Made by a program: the position numbers and the translations under genes. A stretch of 64,000 nucleotides of DNA. Origin: Halanaerobium kushneri (lineage in GTDB: Bacteria > Bacillota > Halanaerobiia > Halanaerobiales > Halanaerobiaceae). Each line of letters begins with the position of its first letter. The stretch's first letter is position 1. Below, piece by piece: positions 1 through 9,237 of the stretch. The DNA lies in NCBI RefSeq assembly GCF_900156285.1, contig NZ_FTNC01000011.1, forward strand, positions 39,850 through 103,849, given 5' to 3'. The notes beneath the pieces were generated by a model. It was not told the DNA's origin, did no database searches, and worked only from the letters and a program-made list of their open reading frames with translations.

Positions 1-1
1 C

Positions 2-478
2 ATAGCCGCTACCACAATTGTTGGTAAGCATCTAGGAGAAGATAATCCTGAGGAATCATTAAAAAGTGGTTTGACTGCTGCAGTTATGGGGGCATTACTG
101 GGAACAACACTGGCCCTAATTTATCTTATTTTCCCTGTCTTTGCACTCAAAATTTTCACAACAGAAGCTCAGGTCATTAATTACTCAGTTCCTGTTTTAA
201 GAATTGTGGCTTTAAACCAGGCTTTTCTCGCCTTTGTAGTGATTATGGTAGGTGCATTAAGAGGTGCAGGAGACACAAAAGGTGCTATGTATATTACAAT
301 TATTAGACTCTGGCTCATCTTTATTCCGCTTTCTTATTACTTAATTGTTGTCTCAAATTACGGTGTAGCAGGGGTATGGATTGCCGAAATTATCTCCTTT
401 ATAATTGTGGCTTTAATAGTAATTAGAAGATTTATTAAAATGGAATGGGCTGAAATTGAATTTTTTGCAGAAACTTAA
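2..478 (+). CDS. MATE family efflux transporter, C-terminal part (5' end outside window)
   Basis: The open frame runs in from the left edge without a start; an in-frame TTG at 71 is internal. The visible 158 residues begin with an IAATTIVGKHLGEDNPEES-like segment typical of the middle of MATE (NorM/DinF) multidrug exporters. They continue through about four hydrophobic helices, including the family's LRGAGDTKG loop, and end in a basic tail. MATE proteins export cationic compounds using a Na+ or H+ gradient; the substrate here cannot be told. It is one of only two genes on the plus strand in this window and converges on the V-ATPase operon. A hairpin terminator follows 12 bases after the stop. 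Family assignment is firm, function only general. Confidence 0.85.
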   Translation: MAATTIVGKHLGEDNPEESLKSGLTAAVMGALLGTTLALIYLIFPVFALKIFTTEAQVINYSVPVLRIVALNQAFLAFVVIMVGALRGAGDTKGAMYITIIRLWLIFIPLSYYLIVVSNYGVAGVWIAEIISFIIVALIVIRRFIKMEWAEIEFFAET

Positions 479-490
479 AATATTAAAATA

Positions 491-530
491 AACCTCTCCC
501 GGGCAGTACATCCGAGAGAGGTTGTTTTTT
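491..530 (+). terminator. Rho-independent terminator of the MATE gene
   Basis: An 8-bp stem (AACCTCTC at 491-498 with GAGAGGTT at 516-523) is followed by a run of T on the plus strand. It sits 12 bases after the MATE stop codon and ends at the 3' end of the convergent V-ATPase subunit D gene, so it may also stop transcription from the other side, although the minus-strand T run is weaker. Confidence 0.8.
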
Positions 531-1149
531 ATAACTTTTTTTTAAGCAGCTTTATTCTAAAAAACTCTTCTCTTTCTTTTTCTTCCAGCCGTTCTTCTAT
601 AAATTTCACTGTATTTTTATAACGAGGAATTAAAATATTATCTAAAGCATTTGCTCTTTTTTGAGTCTTTTTAATTGAAGTTGCAAGTCTGTAAACAGAG
701 GTTTCAATTTCGGCGAGTCTACTGATTAAATAGACCACTCTTTGGAAATTTTTATAGGCTCTATCTAAAGCCAGATTAGTTTTATAAAAACTATAGTGAG
801 GTGATATTTCTTCTGATAGTTCCTCCACTTCCGGTATTTCAACCCCCATTACACTGTAAGTTCTGATCTTTAAATTATCTATTAAATCAATACCGGCCGC
901 GATTTCTTCAACAGTTTTTATACCCTGAGTAATATCCACAATTTGCAGTGCCTCATAAGCATTATAAAAATACTGATTGATCTGAGATTGTATTTCTTTT
1001 GCTTCATCTATTCTTTCCATCATCTCTTTAATTAAAACATTTCTTTTCTTATCTAAAAGTTCATATCCTTCTTCCGCCAGCTCAAGAGAATTTTTTGTAG
1101 ATAAAAGATTGCTTTTAGTTGGAGATATTTTAAGTTTCTCCATTTTCAT
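529..1149 (-). CDS. ntpD: V-type ATPase subunit D
   Basis: Subunit D is the central rotor shaft of the V/A-type ATPase, coupling the A3B3 catalytic head to the membrane c-ring. The 206-residue product starts [16 protein letters not shown], the usual N-terminus of the family (PTKS/T followed by a long helix). It is predicted to be two long coiled-coil helices with a short central domain, and length is normal. It is the last gene of the operon and overlaps the subunit B gene by a few bases. A Shine-Dalgarno AGGAGG precedes the first ATG by 4 bases and the second ATG (codon 3) by 10, so the start may be two codons downstream. Confidence 0.93.
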   Translation of the reverse strand: MKMEKLKISPTKSNLLSTKNSLELAEEGYELLDKKRNVLIKEMMERIDEAKEIQSQINQYFYNAYEALQIVDITQGIKTVEEIAAGIDLIDNLKIRTYSVMGVEIPEVEELSEEISPHYSFYKTNLALDRAYKNFQRVVYLISRLAEIETSVYRLATSIKKTQKRANALDNILIPRYKNTVKFIEERLEEKEREEFFRIKLLKKKL

Positions 1150-2524
1150 CTTTCCTCCTGTAATATTTGTCGATTAACTCTTCTGATAATCTATCCAACT
1201 CATGTTCTGGAAGCTCTGAAACAAGATCCCAGGCTAAAGAAAGAGTTTTTTCAATGTTACGACTGGTATTTTTATCCTGATTGAGGAACTCCTCTTCAAA
1301 TTCACTGCCAAATTCAAGGTATTTTTGATCTATTTCTGAAAGCTCATCTTCTCCAATTACAGAGGCTAATGACTTTACTTCATTAACATGCGAATAAGCG
1401 GCATATAATTGACTTGATATATCTGCGTGATCTTCTCGAGTATATTCAGCTCCAATACCATCCTTCATCAGACGAGAAAGAGAAGGTAAAATATTAATTG
1501 GTGGATAAATATCTCTTTGAAATAAATCTCTTTCTAAGACTATCTGACCTTCTGTTATATAACCAGTTAGATCAGGTATTGGATGAGTTATATCATCATT
1601 GGGCATTGTTAAAATTGGGATTTGGGTTATTGAACCATCCCGTCCTTTAATCATACCAGCTCTTTCATAAAGACTGGCTAGATCACTGTAAAGATAACCT
1701 GGATAACCCTTTCTCCCGGGCACCTCTCCCCTTCTTGATGACAGCTCTCTTAAAGCTTCAGAGTAACTTGTCATATCAGTCATTACAACTAAAATATGCA
1801 TATTTTCTTCAAAGGCCAGGTATTCAGCGGCAGTCAGTGCCACTCTGGGGGCAATAATTCTTTCTACAGAAGGATCATCTGCTAAGTTGACATACATAAC
1901 AACATTCTGCAGTACTCCGCTTTCTTCAAAACTATTAATAAAATATCTGGCTTCATCATGTTTTATTCCCATTGCCACAAATACAATTGCGAATTTTTCA
2001 TCTTCTTTACCCAATTTTGCCTGTCTTGTTATCTGGGCAGCAAGCTGATTATGAGGCAGACCATTACCAGAAAAAATCGGTAATTTTTGACCCCTAATTA
2101 ATGTCATCAATCCATCAATTGCTGACACTCCTGTCTGAATATAATTTCTTGGATACTGTCGCGAATAGGGGTTCATTGGTTTAGAGTTTATATCATATTT
2201 ATTCTCCGAGTAAATCTGTCCACCATCATCAGTTGCTTCACCAACACCATTAAAAACTCTGCCTAAAATATCCTTACTCAAAGCTATTTTCATTGGTTCC
2301 TGCAGAAATTTAACTCTACTTTCGTTAATATTTAAACCCGTACTACCTTCAAAAACCTGAACTACAGCTCTATTTGAACCCACCTGTAAAACTCGCCCTT
2401 TTCTCACCTCACCATCGGGAGCAGTCACTTCTACCATTTCATCATAAGCTACATCATCTACATTTTCTACAACAATTAGTGGACCATTAATATTAGCAAG
2501 TCCAGTATATTCTTTTTTTAACAT
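1130..2524 (-). CDS. ntpB: V-type ATPase subunit B
   Basis: Non-catalytic nucleotide-binding subunit of the A3B3 hexamer. The protein begins [22 protein letters not shown] and carries the beta-barrel domain, then the central domain with [13 protein letters not shown] in place of the P-loop, [22 protein letters not shown], and the C-terminal helical domain. About 464 residues is the usual length. The frame is open five codons further upstream, but GGGGGAG is well placed for the ATG at 2524, so that start is preferred. The gene lies 17 bases after subunit A and overlaps subunit D, fitting translational coupling. Confidence 0.95.
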   Translation of the reverse strand: MLKKEYTGLANINGPLIVVENVDDVAYDEMVEVTAPDGEVRKGRVLQVGSNRAVVQVFEGSTGLNINESRVKFLQEPMKIALSKDILGRVFNGVGEATDDGGQIYSENKYDINSKPMNPYSRQYPRNYIQTGVSAIDGLMTLIRGQKLPIFSGNGLPHNQLAAQITRQAKLGKEDEKFAIVFVAMGIKHDEARYFINSFEESGVLQNVVMYVNLADDPSVERIIAPRVALTAAEYLAFEENMHILVVMTDMTSYSEALRELSSRRGEVPGRKGYPGYLYSDLASLYERAGMIKGRDGSITQIPILTMPNDDITHPIPDLTGYITEGQIVLERDLFQRDIYPPINILPSLSRLMKDGIGAEYTREDHADISSQLYAAYSHVNEVKSLASVIGEDELSEIDQKYLEFGSEFEEEFLNQDKNTSRNIEKTLSLAWDLVSELPEHELDRLSEELIDKYYRRKDENGET

Positions 2525-2541
2525 TATATACTCCCCCACTA

Positions 2542-4311
2542 TTATTGATAATCATCAGCAAGCTGCTGATAAAAATCATCTATTTCATTCTGAAAATCTT
2601 TTATTTTATCTACTTCATCATTAGCGACTGTACTCTTTAACCTTAATAATTTGTTAAACAACTCATTATTTTTTAACTGACTGATTGGAACACTTTTCTT
2701 CACCAGCGGCTTTGCCTGATCATAAAGATAAAGTATTATTTTTAAAAGCCAGTACTGTTTTTTTATATCAGAATATCTGTCAATATCATCAAAAGCATTC
2801 TGCTGTAAAAAACCAATTTTTATCAGTTTTGCTACTTCTAAAATTAAACGCTGATTATCGGGTAATACATCTTCTCCCACCAGCTGAACTATATCCTGCA
2901 ATCTTGATTCTTCTTTCAATAAAGACATTGCCCGGCTTCTTAACTCAAGCCATTCCTGATTCACGTTGTCTTTAAACCAGGGCTCAAGGTCTGTTAAATA
3001 TTCGCTATAACTATCAAGCCAGCTTACTGCCGGAAAATGTCTGGAAGCTGCCAGCGATTTATCGAGAGCCCAGAAACAACGAACAAATCTTTTTGTATTC
3101 TGAGTAACCGGTTCTGAAAAGTCTGCACCTGGAGGAGATACTGCTCCAATTAATGATATTGAACCTTCATTTTCACCGGCAAGAGTTTTTACGTAACCTG
3201 CTCTTTCATAAAATTCTGCTAGTCGAGTTGGAAGATAAGCTGGAAAACCCTCTTCAGCAGGCATTTCTTCCAAACGCCCCGAAATTTCTCTCAAAGCTTC
3301 CGCCCATCTCGACGTAGAATCAGCCATAATTGCTACATTATACCCCATATCGCGATAATATTCTCCTAGAGTAATTCCGGTATAAATACTGGCCTCTCTT
3401 GCAGAAACAGGCATATTTGATGTATTAGCAATTAAAACTGTCCTTTCCATCATTGATTTACCAGTTTTGGGGTCTGTTAATTCTGGAAATTCTTCTAAAA
3501 CATCCGTCATTTCATTTCCACGTTCTCCACACCCAATATAGATAATTAAATCTGCATCTGACCATTTGGCCAGCTGATGTTGAGTCATTGTTTTACCGGC
3601 TCCAAAACCTCCGGGAATAGCAGCTGTACCACCTTTAGCAATTGGAAAAAAAGTATCAAGTACCCGCTGACCTGTAAGTAATGGTTCTCCTAATTCAAGT
3701 CTGTCACTATAAGGCCTTGGTTTTCTAATCGGCCATTCCTGATAAAGTTTTATTTCAGTTATATTTTCTTCTTCATCCTTTATTTTAGCGATTACATGAT
3801 CAATAGAATATCTACCATCAGGTACCAGATCAATGATTTCTCCTTCTTTGCCTGGGGGAACCATAATTTTATGAACAATAACTGAAGTCTCATCAATTTC
3901 TGCTATTATCTGACCTGACTCAAGATAATCACCTTCTTCAACCAAAACTTTCAATTCCCACTCTTTATCCGGATTTAAAGCACTGACTTTGGCACCTCTT
4001 TCTATAAAGGGGCCACTTTTTTTCTCTAAAAAAGGCAGAGGTCTCTGAATACCATCAAATATATTTCCAATTATACCTGGACCAAGCTGAACTGAAAGTG
4101 GATGGCCGGTAGAAAACACTGGTTCACCCGGCTTCATTCCACTCGTTTCTTCATAAACCTGAATAGTAGCCGAATCTCCATCAAGTTCAATTATTTCGCC
4201 AACCAATTTTAATTCTCCAACATAAACAAGCTCTCGCATAATATAACCGGACATACCTTCAGCCTCAACAACCGGGCCATTTATAAAAGTTATTTTTCCC
4301 TGTTTTTCCAT
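2542..4311 (-). CDS. ntpA: V-type ATPase catalytic subunit A
   Basis: Catalytic ATP-hydrolysing or ATP-synthesising subunit. It has the N-terminal barrel, the V/A-type non-homologous insert (residues about 110-200), a P-loop read as GGFGAGKT, the following [12 protein letters not shown] catalytic Glu region and [23 protein letters not shown]. The 589-residue length is normal for bacterial A/V-type A subunits. The frame extends upstream to a TTG and a GTG, but AGGAG is best spaced for the ATG at 4311. It is transcribed between E and B. Direction of operation (ion pump or ATP synthase) cannot be read from this gene. Confidence 0.96.
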   Translation of the reverse strand: MEKQGKITFINGPVVEAEGMSGYIMRELVYVGELKLVGEIIELDGDSATIQVYEETSGMKPGEPVFSTGHPLSVQLGPGIIGNIFDGIQRPLPFLEKKSGPFIERGAKVSALNPDKEWELKVLVEEGDYLESGQIIAEIDETSVIVHKIMVPPGKEGEIIDLVPDGRYSIDHVIAKIKDEEENITEIKLYQEWPIRKPRPYSDRLELGEPLLTGQRVLDTFFPIAKGGTAAIPGGFGAGKTMTQHQLAKWSDADLIIYIGCGERGNEMTDVLEEFPELTDPKTGKSMMERTVLIANTSNMPVSAREASIYTGITLGEYYRDMGYNVAIMADSTSRWAEALREISGRLEEMPAEEGFPAYLPTRLAEFYERAGYVKTLAGENEGSISLIGAVSPPGADFSEPVTQNTKRFVRCFWALDKSLAASRHFPAVSWLDSYSEYLTDLEPWFKDNVNQEWLELRSRAMSLLKEESRLQDIVQLVGEDVLPDNQRLILEVAKLIKIGFLQQNAFDDIDRYSDIKKQYWLLKIILYLYDQAKPLVKKSVPISQLKNNELFNKLLRLKSTVANDEVDKIKDFQNEIDDFYQQLADDYQ

Positions 4312-4337
4312 ACTCACCAACTCCTAATCCATTTATC

Positions 4338-4955
4338 CTACTTCTGTGTTAAAATATTATTCTTTAATTCTATGGCTATCTCTTCCCTAAATGAATCAAT
4401 TAAAGCCGCAAAAGTATTTTCTATCATCTGCTGATTGTTTTTTGCTTTAATTATAAAGCCTCCGGATTTAATTTTCTCAGTTAGTCTCATCTCGAATTGG
4501 TAATCATCCATTTCTTTTTCCAGCAATTCCTCTAAATCAGACTTGAATTCACTGTCCTTTTCTCTCAATAAAACAGTAAACTCCTGATCTGGCAATTCTT
4601 TAGCGGCTGCTTTTATAGAATTAAAAATAAATAAACAATAATCTTTTTCAGCTGTAAACTCATCCAGTTTTTCATGTAATTCCTGAATAAAGTTATTAAT
4701 CGAATCATTTAGTTTTTTTCTCTTGAGATTTTTTTTCTCCAAAATTGCTCTTGAGATTATTTGTTCTCTTTTTTGCTCCGCCATATTTTCATAATTATTT
4801 ATAATATTTTTCTGTTTATTATCCAGCTCTTCTTGAAAATTATCGTATCTTTTCTGTAATTCTTTACGTTTCTTTTCAATCTGATTGTTATTTTCCTGCT
4901 TAACTTCATCAATAATCTCAGTTTTAATGGCCATAATTTTTTCTGCAATATCCAC
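4338..4955 (-). CDS. ntpE: V-type ATPase subunit E (peripheral stalk)
   Basis: Peripheral-stalk subunit that, with the H/G subunit, holds the head against rotation. The 205-residue protein has an N-terminal half of highly charged coiled coil (KKRKELQKRYDNFQEELDNK) and a small C-terminal globular half ending GGFIIKAKNNQQMIENTF, which matches the E-subunit pattern GGxxxxxxxGxIxxxNTFE. The likely start is GTG at 4955, after GAGGTG. Upstream lies the hairpin repeat region 4973-5085 separating it from subunit F. Identity rests on position in the operon plus this C-terminal motif. Confidence 0.88.
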   Translation of the reverse strand: MDIAEKIMAIKTEIIDEVKQENNNQIEKKRKELQKRYDNFQEELDNKQKNIINNYENMAEQKREQIISRAILEKKNLKRKKLNDSINNFIQELHEKLDEFTAEKDYCLFIFNSIKAAAKELPDQEFTVLLREKDSEFKSDLEELLEKEMDDYQFEMRLTEKIKSGGFIIKAKNNQQMIENTFAALIDSFREEIAIELKNNILTQK

Positions 4956-4972
4956 TCATCTCTCACCTCTTT

Positions 4973-5085
4973 TGCTGAGTTTTCTTTTATAGACGAAAGG
5001 TTAACTCTGCATTAATGAATCGAGCATGTCATGCTGAGTTTTCTTTTATAGACGAAAGGTTAACTCTGCATTAATGCATTGAGCA
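4973..5085 (-). repeat. Tandem hairpin repeat between V-ATPase F and E genes
   Basis: Two copies of a 45-bp identical sequence lie at 4973-5017 and 5032-5076, extending to 54 bp each with two mismatches, at a period of 59 bp. Each copy can fold into an imperfect hairpin: GAGTT pairs with AACTC and an inner CTTTT with GAAAG across a 2x2 internal loop, with an outer GC pair. In the mRNA it would sit between the subunit F stop and subunit E start. No copy was noticed elsewhere in the window. Likely roles are mRNA processing or stability, or a small dispersed repeat; neither is shown. Confidence 0.85.
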
Positions 5086-5102
5086 AAGAATGTTAATCCT
5101 TA

Positions 5103-5414
5103 TTAAATCTTAATACCAATCGATTCCTGGACATATTTTGTAATATATTCTGGCTCTTCCTCAGGATCAACATGTCGATCAGGAATCTCCAGCACCAGAG
5201 GAAGTTCTGCAGATAATTTCAGTTCATCAATTAAATCAGGTACCAGCTCTGCTAATTTCCTTGTAATTAAAAGAACACCTATATCATTTTTTTTCCTAAC
5301 CCTGTTAATCTCTTCTATAACTTTTTCTTTTTCATGAATAACAACTCCATTTATTCCAACTAATCTTAAACCTATATTTGTGTCAATATTATCGCTAATA
5401 CAGTATATTTTCAT
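5103..5414 (-). CDS. ntpG: V-type ATPase subunit F
   Basis: Small central-rotor subunit that binds subunit D. The 103-residue product begins MKIYCISDNIDTNIGLRLVGINGVV, the family's opening beta strand and GLRLAGI-like motif, followed by the DIGVLLITRKLAELV segment of a Rossmann-like fold and ending EYITKYVQESIGIKI. Length is typical. It lies 10 bases after subunit K and 127 bases before subunit E's start codon, with the hairpin repeat in that gap. The start ATG follows AGGTGAT. Confidence 0.93.
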   Translation of the reverse strand: MKIYCISDNIDTNIGLRLVGINGVVIHEKEKVIEEINRVRKKNDIGVLLITRKLAELVPDLIDELKLSAELPLVLEIPDRHVDPEEEPEYITKYVQESIGIKI

Positions 5415-5424
5415 ACTATATCAC

Positions 5425-5844
5425 CTATAATCTTCCCAGAATCATAATTGAAATTATTAATCCATAAATTGCAATTCCCTCTCCTAAACCAATAATAATT
5501 AAGGCTCGACCTAAAATTTCAGGTTTTTCACTAATTGCTCCAATAGCAGCTGAGCCAGCAATTCCAACCGCAATACCGGCACCAATTGAAGCAATACCTA
5601 CTGCAAGTCCTGCTGCAAGATATCCTAGACCTAAGTTAGAAGATGTATTAACAGCTGTATCAGCAGCATATACTCTTGCTGGTAGAGCTAAATTTGAGCC
5701 CAGAATCACCAGAGTAAATAATAAAATTAAATTAATACTTAAAATTGAATACTTCAACCATTTCTTATTTGTTTTCTTAAACATAATTATTCCCCCTATA
5801 AGTGCTGTAATAAATAAACTTAATAAAGTTAATGTTAAAATCAT
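5425..5844 (-). CDS. ntpK: V-type ATPase subunit K (c-ring, ion-binding)
   Basis: Rotor ring subunit that carries ions through the membrane. From the preferred ATG at 5844 (GGGAGGAAATAAA before it) the product is 139 residues. Two N-terminal hydrophobic segments end near an ALPARVYAADT junction that looks like a signal cleavage site. The c-type hairpin follows, with Gly-rich helix LGLGYLAAGLAVGIASIGAG and a second helix carrying the ion-binding Glu in IIIGLGEGIAIYGL. There is one c-hairpin, not the fused double hairpin of Enterococcus NtpK. I see no Gln at the place expected for a classical Na+ site in the first c-helix, so the coupling ion is undecided. Confidence 0.9.
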   Translation of the reverse strand: MILTLTLLSLFITALIGGIIMFKKTNKKWLKYSILSINLILLFTLVILGSNLALPARVYAADTAVNTSSNLGLGYLAAGLAVGIASIGAGIAVGIAGSAAIGAISEKPEILGRALIIIGLGEGIAIYGLIISIMILGRL

Positions 5845-5919
5845 TTTATTTCCTCCCATCATAATATTTATAATTTTAACGAGTTATTTTAAAATCAAGA
5901 GCTTAAATAACTCCTAAAA

Positions 5920-7839
5920 TTATTCAATCTTAAGTGGTTTTAATTCTCTTCCACTGCCACTGTAGAATTTTGCAAATATCTCAAAAAACTCTAATCTTAA
6001 AATTTGAATTCCTACAACAACACCTTCCAGGACCATAATAACAATATTCCCGACAACTAAAACCAGCAGGCTACCGGCATTATTATTTATCATTTCTGAC
6101 AAAATAATTACTGCCATTGACAGTCCAACATGATTTAAAGTAAAAGCTCCAACCCTCAAAAAAGACAGGGTATTACTCAAATAACTTAAAACTGTATCAA
6201 AAAGTTCAAATGCAGATTCCAGTATATACTCAGATATTTTTTTATCAATACTAAACTTCTGCTCTGTCAACAAATTACCAAGTGGTTCTTTAAGAAAGAT
6301 AAGCAGTAATAATATTATAAAGACTGCTGCGATCACAGGTGCTGGCATTAGAAGTTTATTCTGAATCCCATAATAGGCTAAATTGCTAAGTAAAAATAGA
6401 TATAATATTAAACCACTTAAACCACTATCAGAAAATAATGCTTCTGTATAATCTTTGTTTTTAAAAGTATTAAATAAGTTGAAAATCATAGAAGTAATTA
6501 AAAGGAAAATACCAATCATTACAGTAAAACCAAGCCAAAACATAATATTATCCATTGGTCTAATTATAAGAGCAGGTATCAGGTCCTCAAGCCCAAAAAG
6601 ACTTCCATAAAATGTACCAAAGACCATTGAAGAAAATCCAATTGAAATTAAAATATAGGCAGCATCCTTGTTTTTAATAAAATCTATTTTATTTTTATAA
6701 ATAGCAAAGCCCAGACTTACAAAAACAAAACCCTGGCCTAAGTCTCCAAACATTATCCCAAATAATAAAATATAACTCAGAGCAAAAAATAGTGATGGAT
6801 CAATTTCCCCGTATTTAGGCAGACCGTAAAGCTTAACCAGAGATGTGAAAGATTTTATCCACTCTGGATTTTCAATAATTGTTGGGGGATTTTCCTCTTC
6901 AGCATTTTTTACTTCCTGGCTGCTGTATATTACTTTTGTATAATTATCTGAAATCAGTTTTTCAAATTCTTTTTCATTTTCTTCACTTATCCAGCCAGTT
7001 GTAATGAAAAAATAATTGCTTTCCCCATAATAACTATTATTAACATCTGTAATTTTATTAAAAACCAGCATCTGCTGATAATAATCTAACAGCTGATTTT
7101 GATGACGATGCTTCAGTTTTTTAAATTCTAAATTTATTTGGTCTCTAATAATTTCTATTTTATCAAGCCTGTGTCTGGCCTGATTTAATATCTCTTTTGG
7201 CGATTCTTTTACTCTATCAGGTAATTCAATTCTCTGGAAATTTGCTGAGTTCAAAATATCAAGTGCTTTTTGTTGATAATTCTTTTTAGCAAATGTAAAA
7301 AACCAGACTCGATCCTGATCTCGATTAACTTCCAGAACAAGCACCGGTACTTCCGTAACATTCTCAATTAATCGCTCATATCTTTCCTGACTTAAACTAC
7401 CAAAAATAAGAGTGATATAGGATAGATTCTTTAGGCTCTGAAGTTCAATATCAATATTTCTCATAACATAAACATGTTTAATCAGATTATTTAAGCGTTT
7501 TTCTTCTGCATCGAGTTTTTTGGTTATTCTTTCCAGCTTATTAATCTTTTTCTGAATCGGTTGAACAAAATCCTTGAATTTCTCTAGATTAACTTTATTG
7601 AGCTGATCAAAATCAATATTTTCAATTGTTTTACTTAAATTCAAACTATCAAGCATCCGATCCAATTCATTAAAGCAAGACTTATAAGAGTTTTTTATTT
7701 GACTGCTTTTAAAATTTTTATGATATTTTTCAGTTTTCAAAAGTTCTATCTCACTATTTCTCATCATCTCCTCAGTTATAGAATCAATATCTCTTTTTAA
7801 ACCGAGAATCTGAAACTTTTTCATTTTTTTAATTCCCAA
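5920..7839 (-). CDS. ntpI: V-type ATPase subunit I (stator a-type subunit)
   Basis: Membrane stator subunit forming the ion half-channels next to the c-ring. The roughly 639-residue protein has a soluble coiled-coil N-terminal half (to about residue 330) and a C-terminal half with seven or eight membrane segments, including FGDLGQGFVFVSLGF and LSFLRVGAFTLNHVGLSMAV with the essential Arg. The frame reaches a GTG at 7845, but AGGAGG is correctly spaced for TTG at 7839, two codons in, so that start is preferred; an ATG at 7824 is also possible. It is translationally close to subunit C, whose stop is at 7842. Confidence 0.94.
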   Translation of the reverse strand: MGIKKMKKFQILGLKRDIDSITEEMMRNSEIELLKTEKYHKNFKSSQIKNSYKSCFNELDRMLDSLNLSKTIENIDFDQLNKVNLEKFKDFVQPIQKKINKLERITKKLDAEEKRLNNLIKHVYVMRNIDIELQSLKNLSYITLIFGSLSQERYERLIENVTEVPVLVLEVNRDQDRVWFFTFAKKNYQQKALDILNSANFQRIELPDRVKESPKEILNQARHRLDKIEIIRDQINLEFKKLKHRHQNQLLDYYQQMLVFNKITDVNNSYYGESNYFFITTGWISEENEKEFEKLISDNYTKVIYSSQEVKNAEEENPPTIIENPEWIKSFTSLVKLYGLPKYGEIDPSLFFALSYILLFGIMFGDLGQGFVFVSLGFAIYKNKIDFIKNKDAAYILISIGFSSMVFGTFYGSLFGLEDLIPALIIRPMDNIMFWLGFTVMIGIFLLITSMIFNLFNTFKNKDYTEALFSDSGLSGLILYLFLLSNLAYYGIQNKLLMPAPVIAAVFIILLLLIFLKEPLGNLLTEQKFSIDKKISEYILESAFELFDTVLSYLSNTLSFLRVGAFTLNHVGLSMAVIILSEMINNNAGSLLVLVVGNIVIMVLEGVVVGIQILRLEFFEIFAKFYSGSGRELKPLKIE

Positions 7840-7841
7840 AA

Positions 7842-8897
7842 TCACACCTCCTTTCGAATTAAGAAATTTTTAATCCTGTCTTTAGGAAGTGAATATCTAA
7901 TTCCCTCCAGAACAGTAATTATATCTCTTAATTCATATTCTCTAATATATAAATAAGCCAGTATATTAGAGATCGTAAAAAAGCTTTCTGTTTTAATCTG
8001 CTGTAATTTTTTAAAAATATGGTTCAAAAAGAATCTTTCAAAAATAACATTTTCATCTTTAATAGCTTTCTCTAAAAGCTGCTGATATGGTTGATAAGCA
8101 ATATGTTTTACTAAATTTTCCGACTTATTTTCCTGACTCATATTTTGCAGTTCTTTTCTTTTAACTTTAAAATGATAAGGAATAATATAATTTAAAATTT
8201 CACCTGATGATAAATTATAATATCTTTTAATTCTATAAACCCACTGGATATTAAGTAAATCAATGTGGGTTCCAATGATTTCCTCAAAATACTTTTTATC
8301 TTTACTGGAAAAGTTCTCAGCCAGTTTATTAAGTTCCGAAAAATAATAAAAATCTAAAGTCATTTCAATTGGAAATAAATTTTTGTTTTTCTGATACTGA
8401 TCCGAAAATTCATCTAAAATTTCGGAATAATGAAGATTTTTTAGTACTTTTTTAATCTCATTGTAAGAAGACGCCTGAATAAGATTATTAAAATCAATTT
8501 TTTTATTTCGATCTATATATATTAAATTATCAGTAAGATAACTCTCTTCACTATCCATTAAAATAGTTCTTAAAATGATTTTTAAATCTTCGATTTCAAA
8601 TTTTTTAAAATAATGCTCAATAAAACTTTTCAAGTCAGAGCTTACATATTTTTTCAGAAAATCTTCTGAAAGCACAAGACTTTTCTTAAGATTAAGTTCA
8701 AGCTGCCGCCTGTGAATTTCCTGACCTGAAAATTCTTCTAAATGTTTTTGATAATAGGTATTGTTATAAAGATAATTAAAAGCTTCCTGAACAGAGTTTA
8801 ACTCTATTAACTTTTGAAAGTCTTTTTCTTTAAGCATACTGCTACTTAAAGCTTTTAATTTTGCATTTACAGCCGGATACTGAAAAAAAGCTGGCAT
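7842..8897 (-). CDS. ntpC: V-type ATPase subunit C (rotor adaptor, V-type d/AC39)
   Basis: Socket protein that links the D/F shaft to the c-ring. The sequence has the helical AC39 pattern: an N-terminal YPAVNAKLKALSSSML, the repeated helix bundles, and a C-terminal ISNILAYLYIREYELRDIITVLEGIRYSLP with the family's REhEhRnlr signature. About 351 residues is normal. The first possible start is GTG at 8906, but AGGAAGGTG is better placed for ATG at 8897. It lies between H and I, as in other bacterial V-type operons. Confidence 0.9.
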   Translation of the reverse strand: MPAFFQYPAVNAKLKALSSSMLKEKDFQKLIELNSVQEAFNYLYNNTYYQKHLEEFSGQEIHRRQLELNLKKSLVLSEDFLKKYVSSDLKSFIEHYFKKFEIEDLKIILRTILMDSEESYLTDNLIYIDRNKKIDFNNLIQASSYNEIKKVLKNLHYSEILDEFSDQYQKNKNLFPIEMTLDFYYFSELNKLAENFSSKDKKYFEEIIGTHIDLLNIQWVYRIKRYYNLSSGEILNYIIPYHFKVKRKELQNMSQENKSENLVKHIAYQPYQQLLEKAIKDENVIFERFFLNHIFKKLQQIKTESFFTISNILAYLYIREYELRDIITVLEGIRYSLPKDRIKNFLIRKEV

Positions 8898-8902
8898 TAT
8901 TT

Positions 8903-9223
8903 TCACCTTCCTGAACTAATTATTTTATCAAAATATTTCTTTAATAAATCAGCTTTCACTTTTTGATAGTCATTTTCAATCTTTTTGATCTCATTTTTAC
9001 TTTCTTCTTCCAAATTTGCCGCAAATCTTTCTGCTCCAGCTTTACTTTCTGCGAGTATCTCTTCCCCTTCCTTTTTACTTTCTTCAATCTTCACTTTTTC
9101 TTCCCGAGCCATTCTTTTTTCATATTTTTCTTCTAATTCTTTAATTTCCTCTGCCAGATCATCTTTCAAACCCTGTGCCTGCTGCTCAATGTTTATAACT
9201 TTTTCGATTAATTCTTCCTGCAA
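8903..9223 (-). CDS. V-type ATPase subunit H/G-like peripheral stalk coiled coil
   Basis: A small protein (about 106 residues) that is nearly all charged coiled coil with Glu/Lys-rich heptads and no hydrophobic core domain, as in the G/H subunits that pair with subunit E in the peripheral stalk. It is the first gene of the ATPase block and starts only 14 bases after the histidine kinase stop. GGAGG stands 8 bases before a TTG at 9223; the frame also offers GTG at 9232, which is too close to the ribosome site. Assigned mainly by position and composition. Confidence 0.8.
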   Translation of the reverse strand: MQEELIEKVINIEQQAQGLKDDLAEEIKELEEKYEKRMAREEKVKIEESKKEGEEILAESKAGAERFAANLEEESKNEIKKIENDYQKVKADLLKKYFDKIISSGR

Positions 9224-9237
9224 ATTAATCACCTCCC

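Noticed and set aside
4973..5085. Possible minimal CRISPR array
   Set aside because: Only two copies with a spacer of about 14 bases or less, no cas genes and each unit is itself a hairpin; it is a tandem repeat in an operon.
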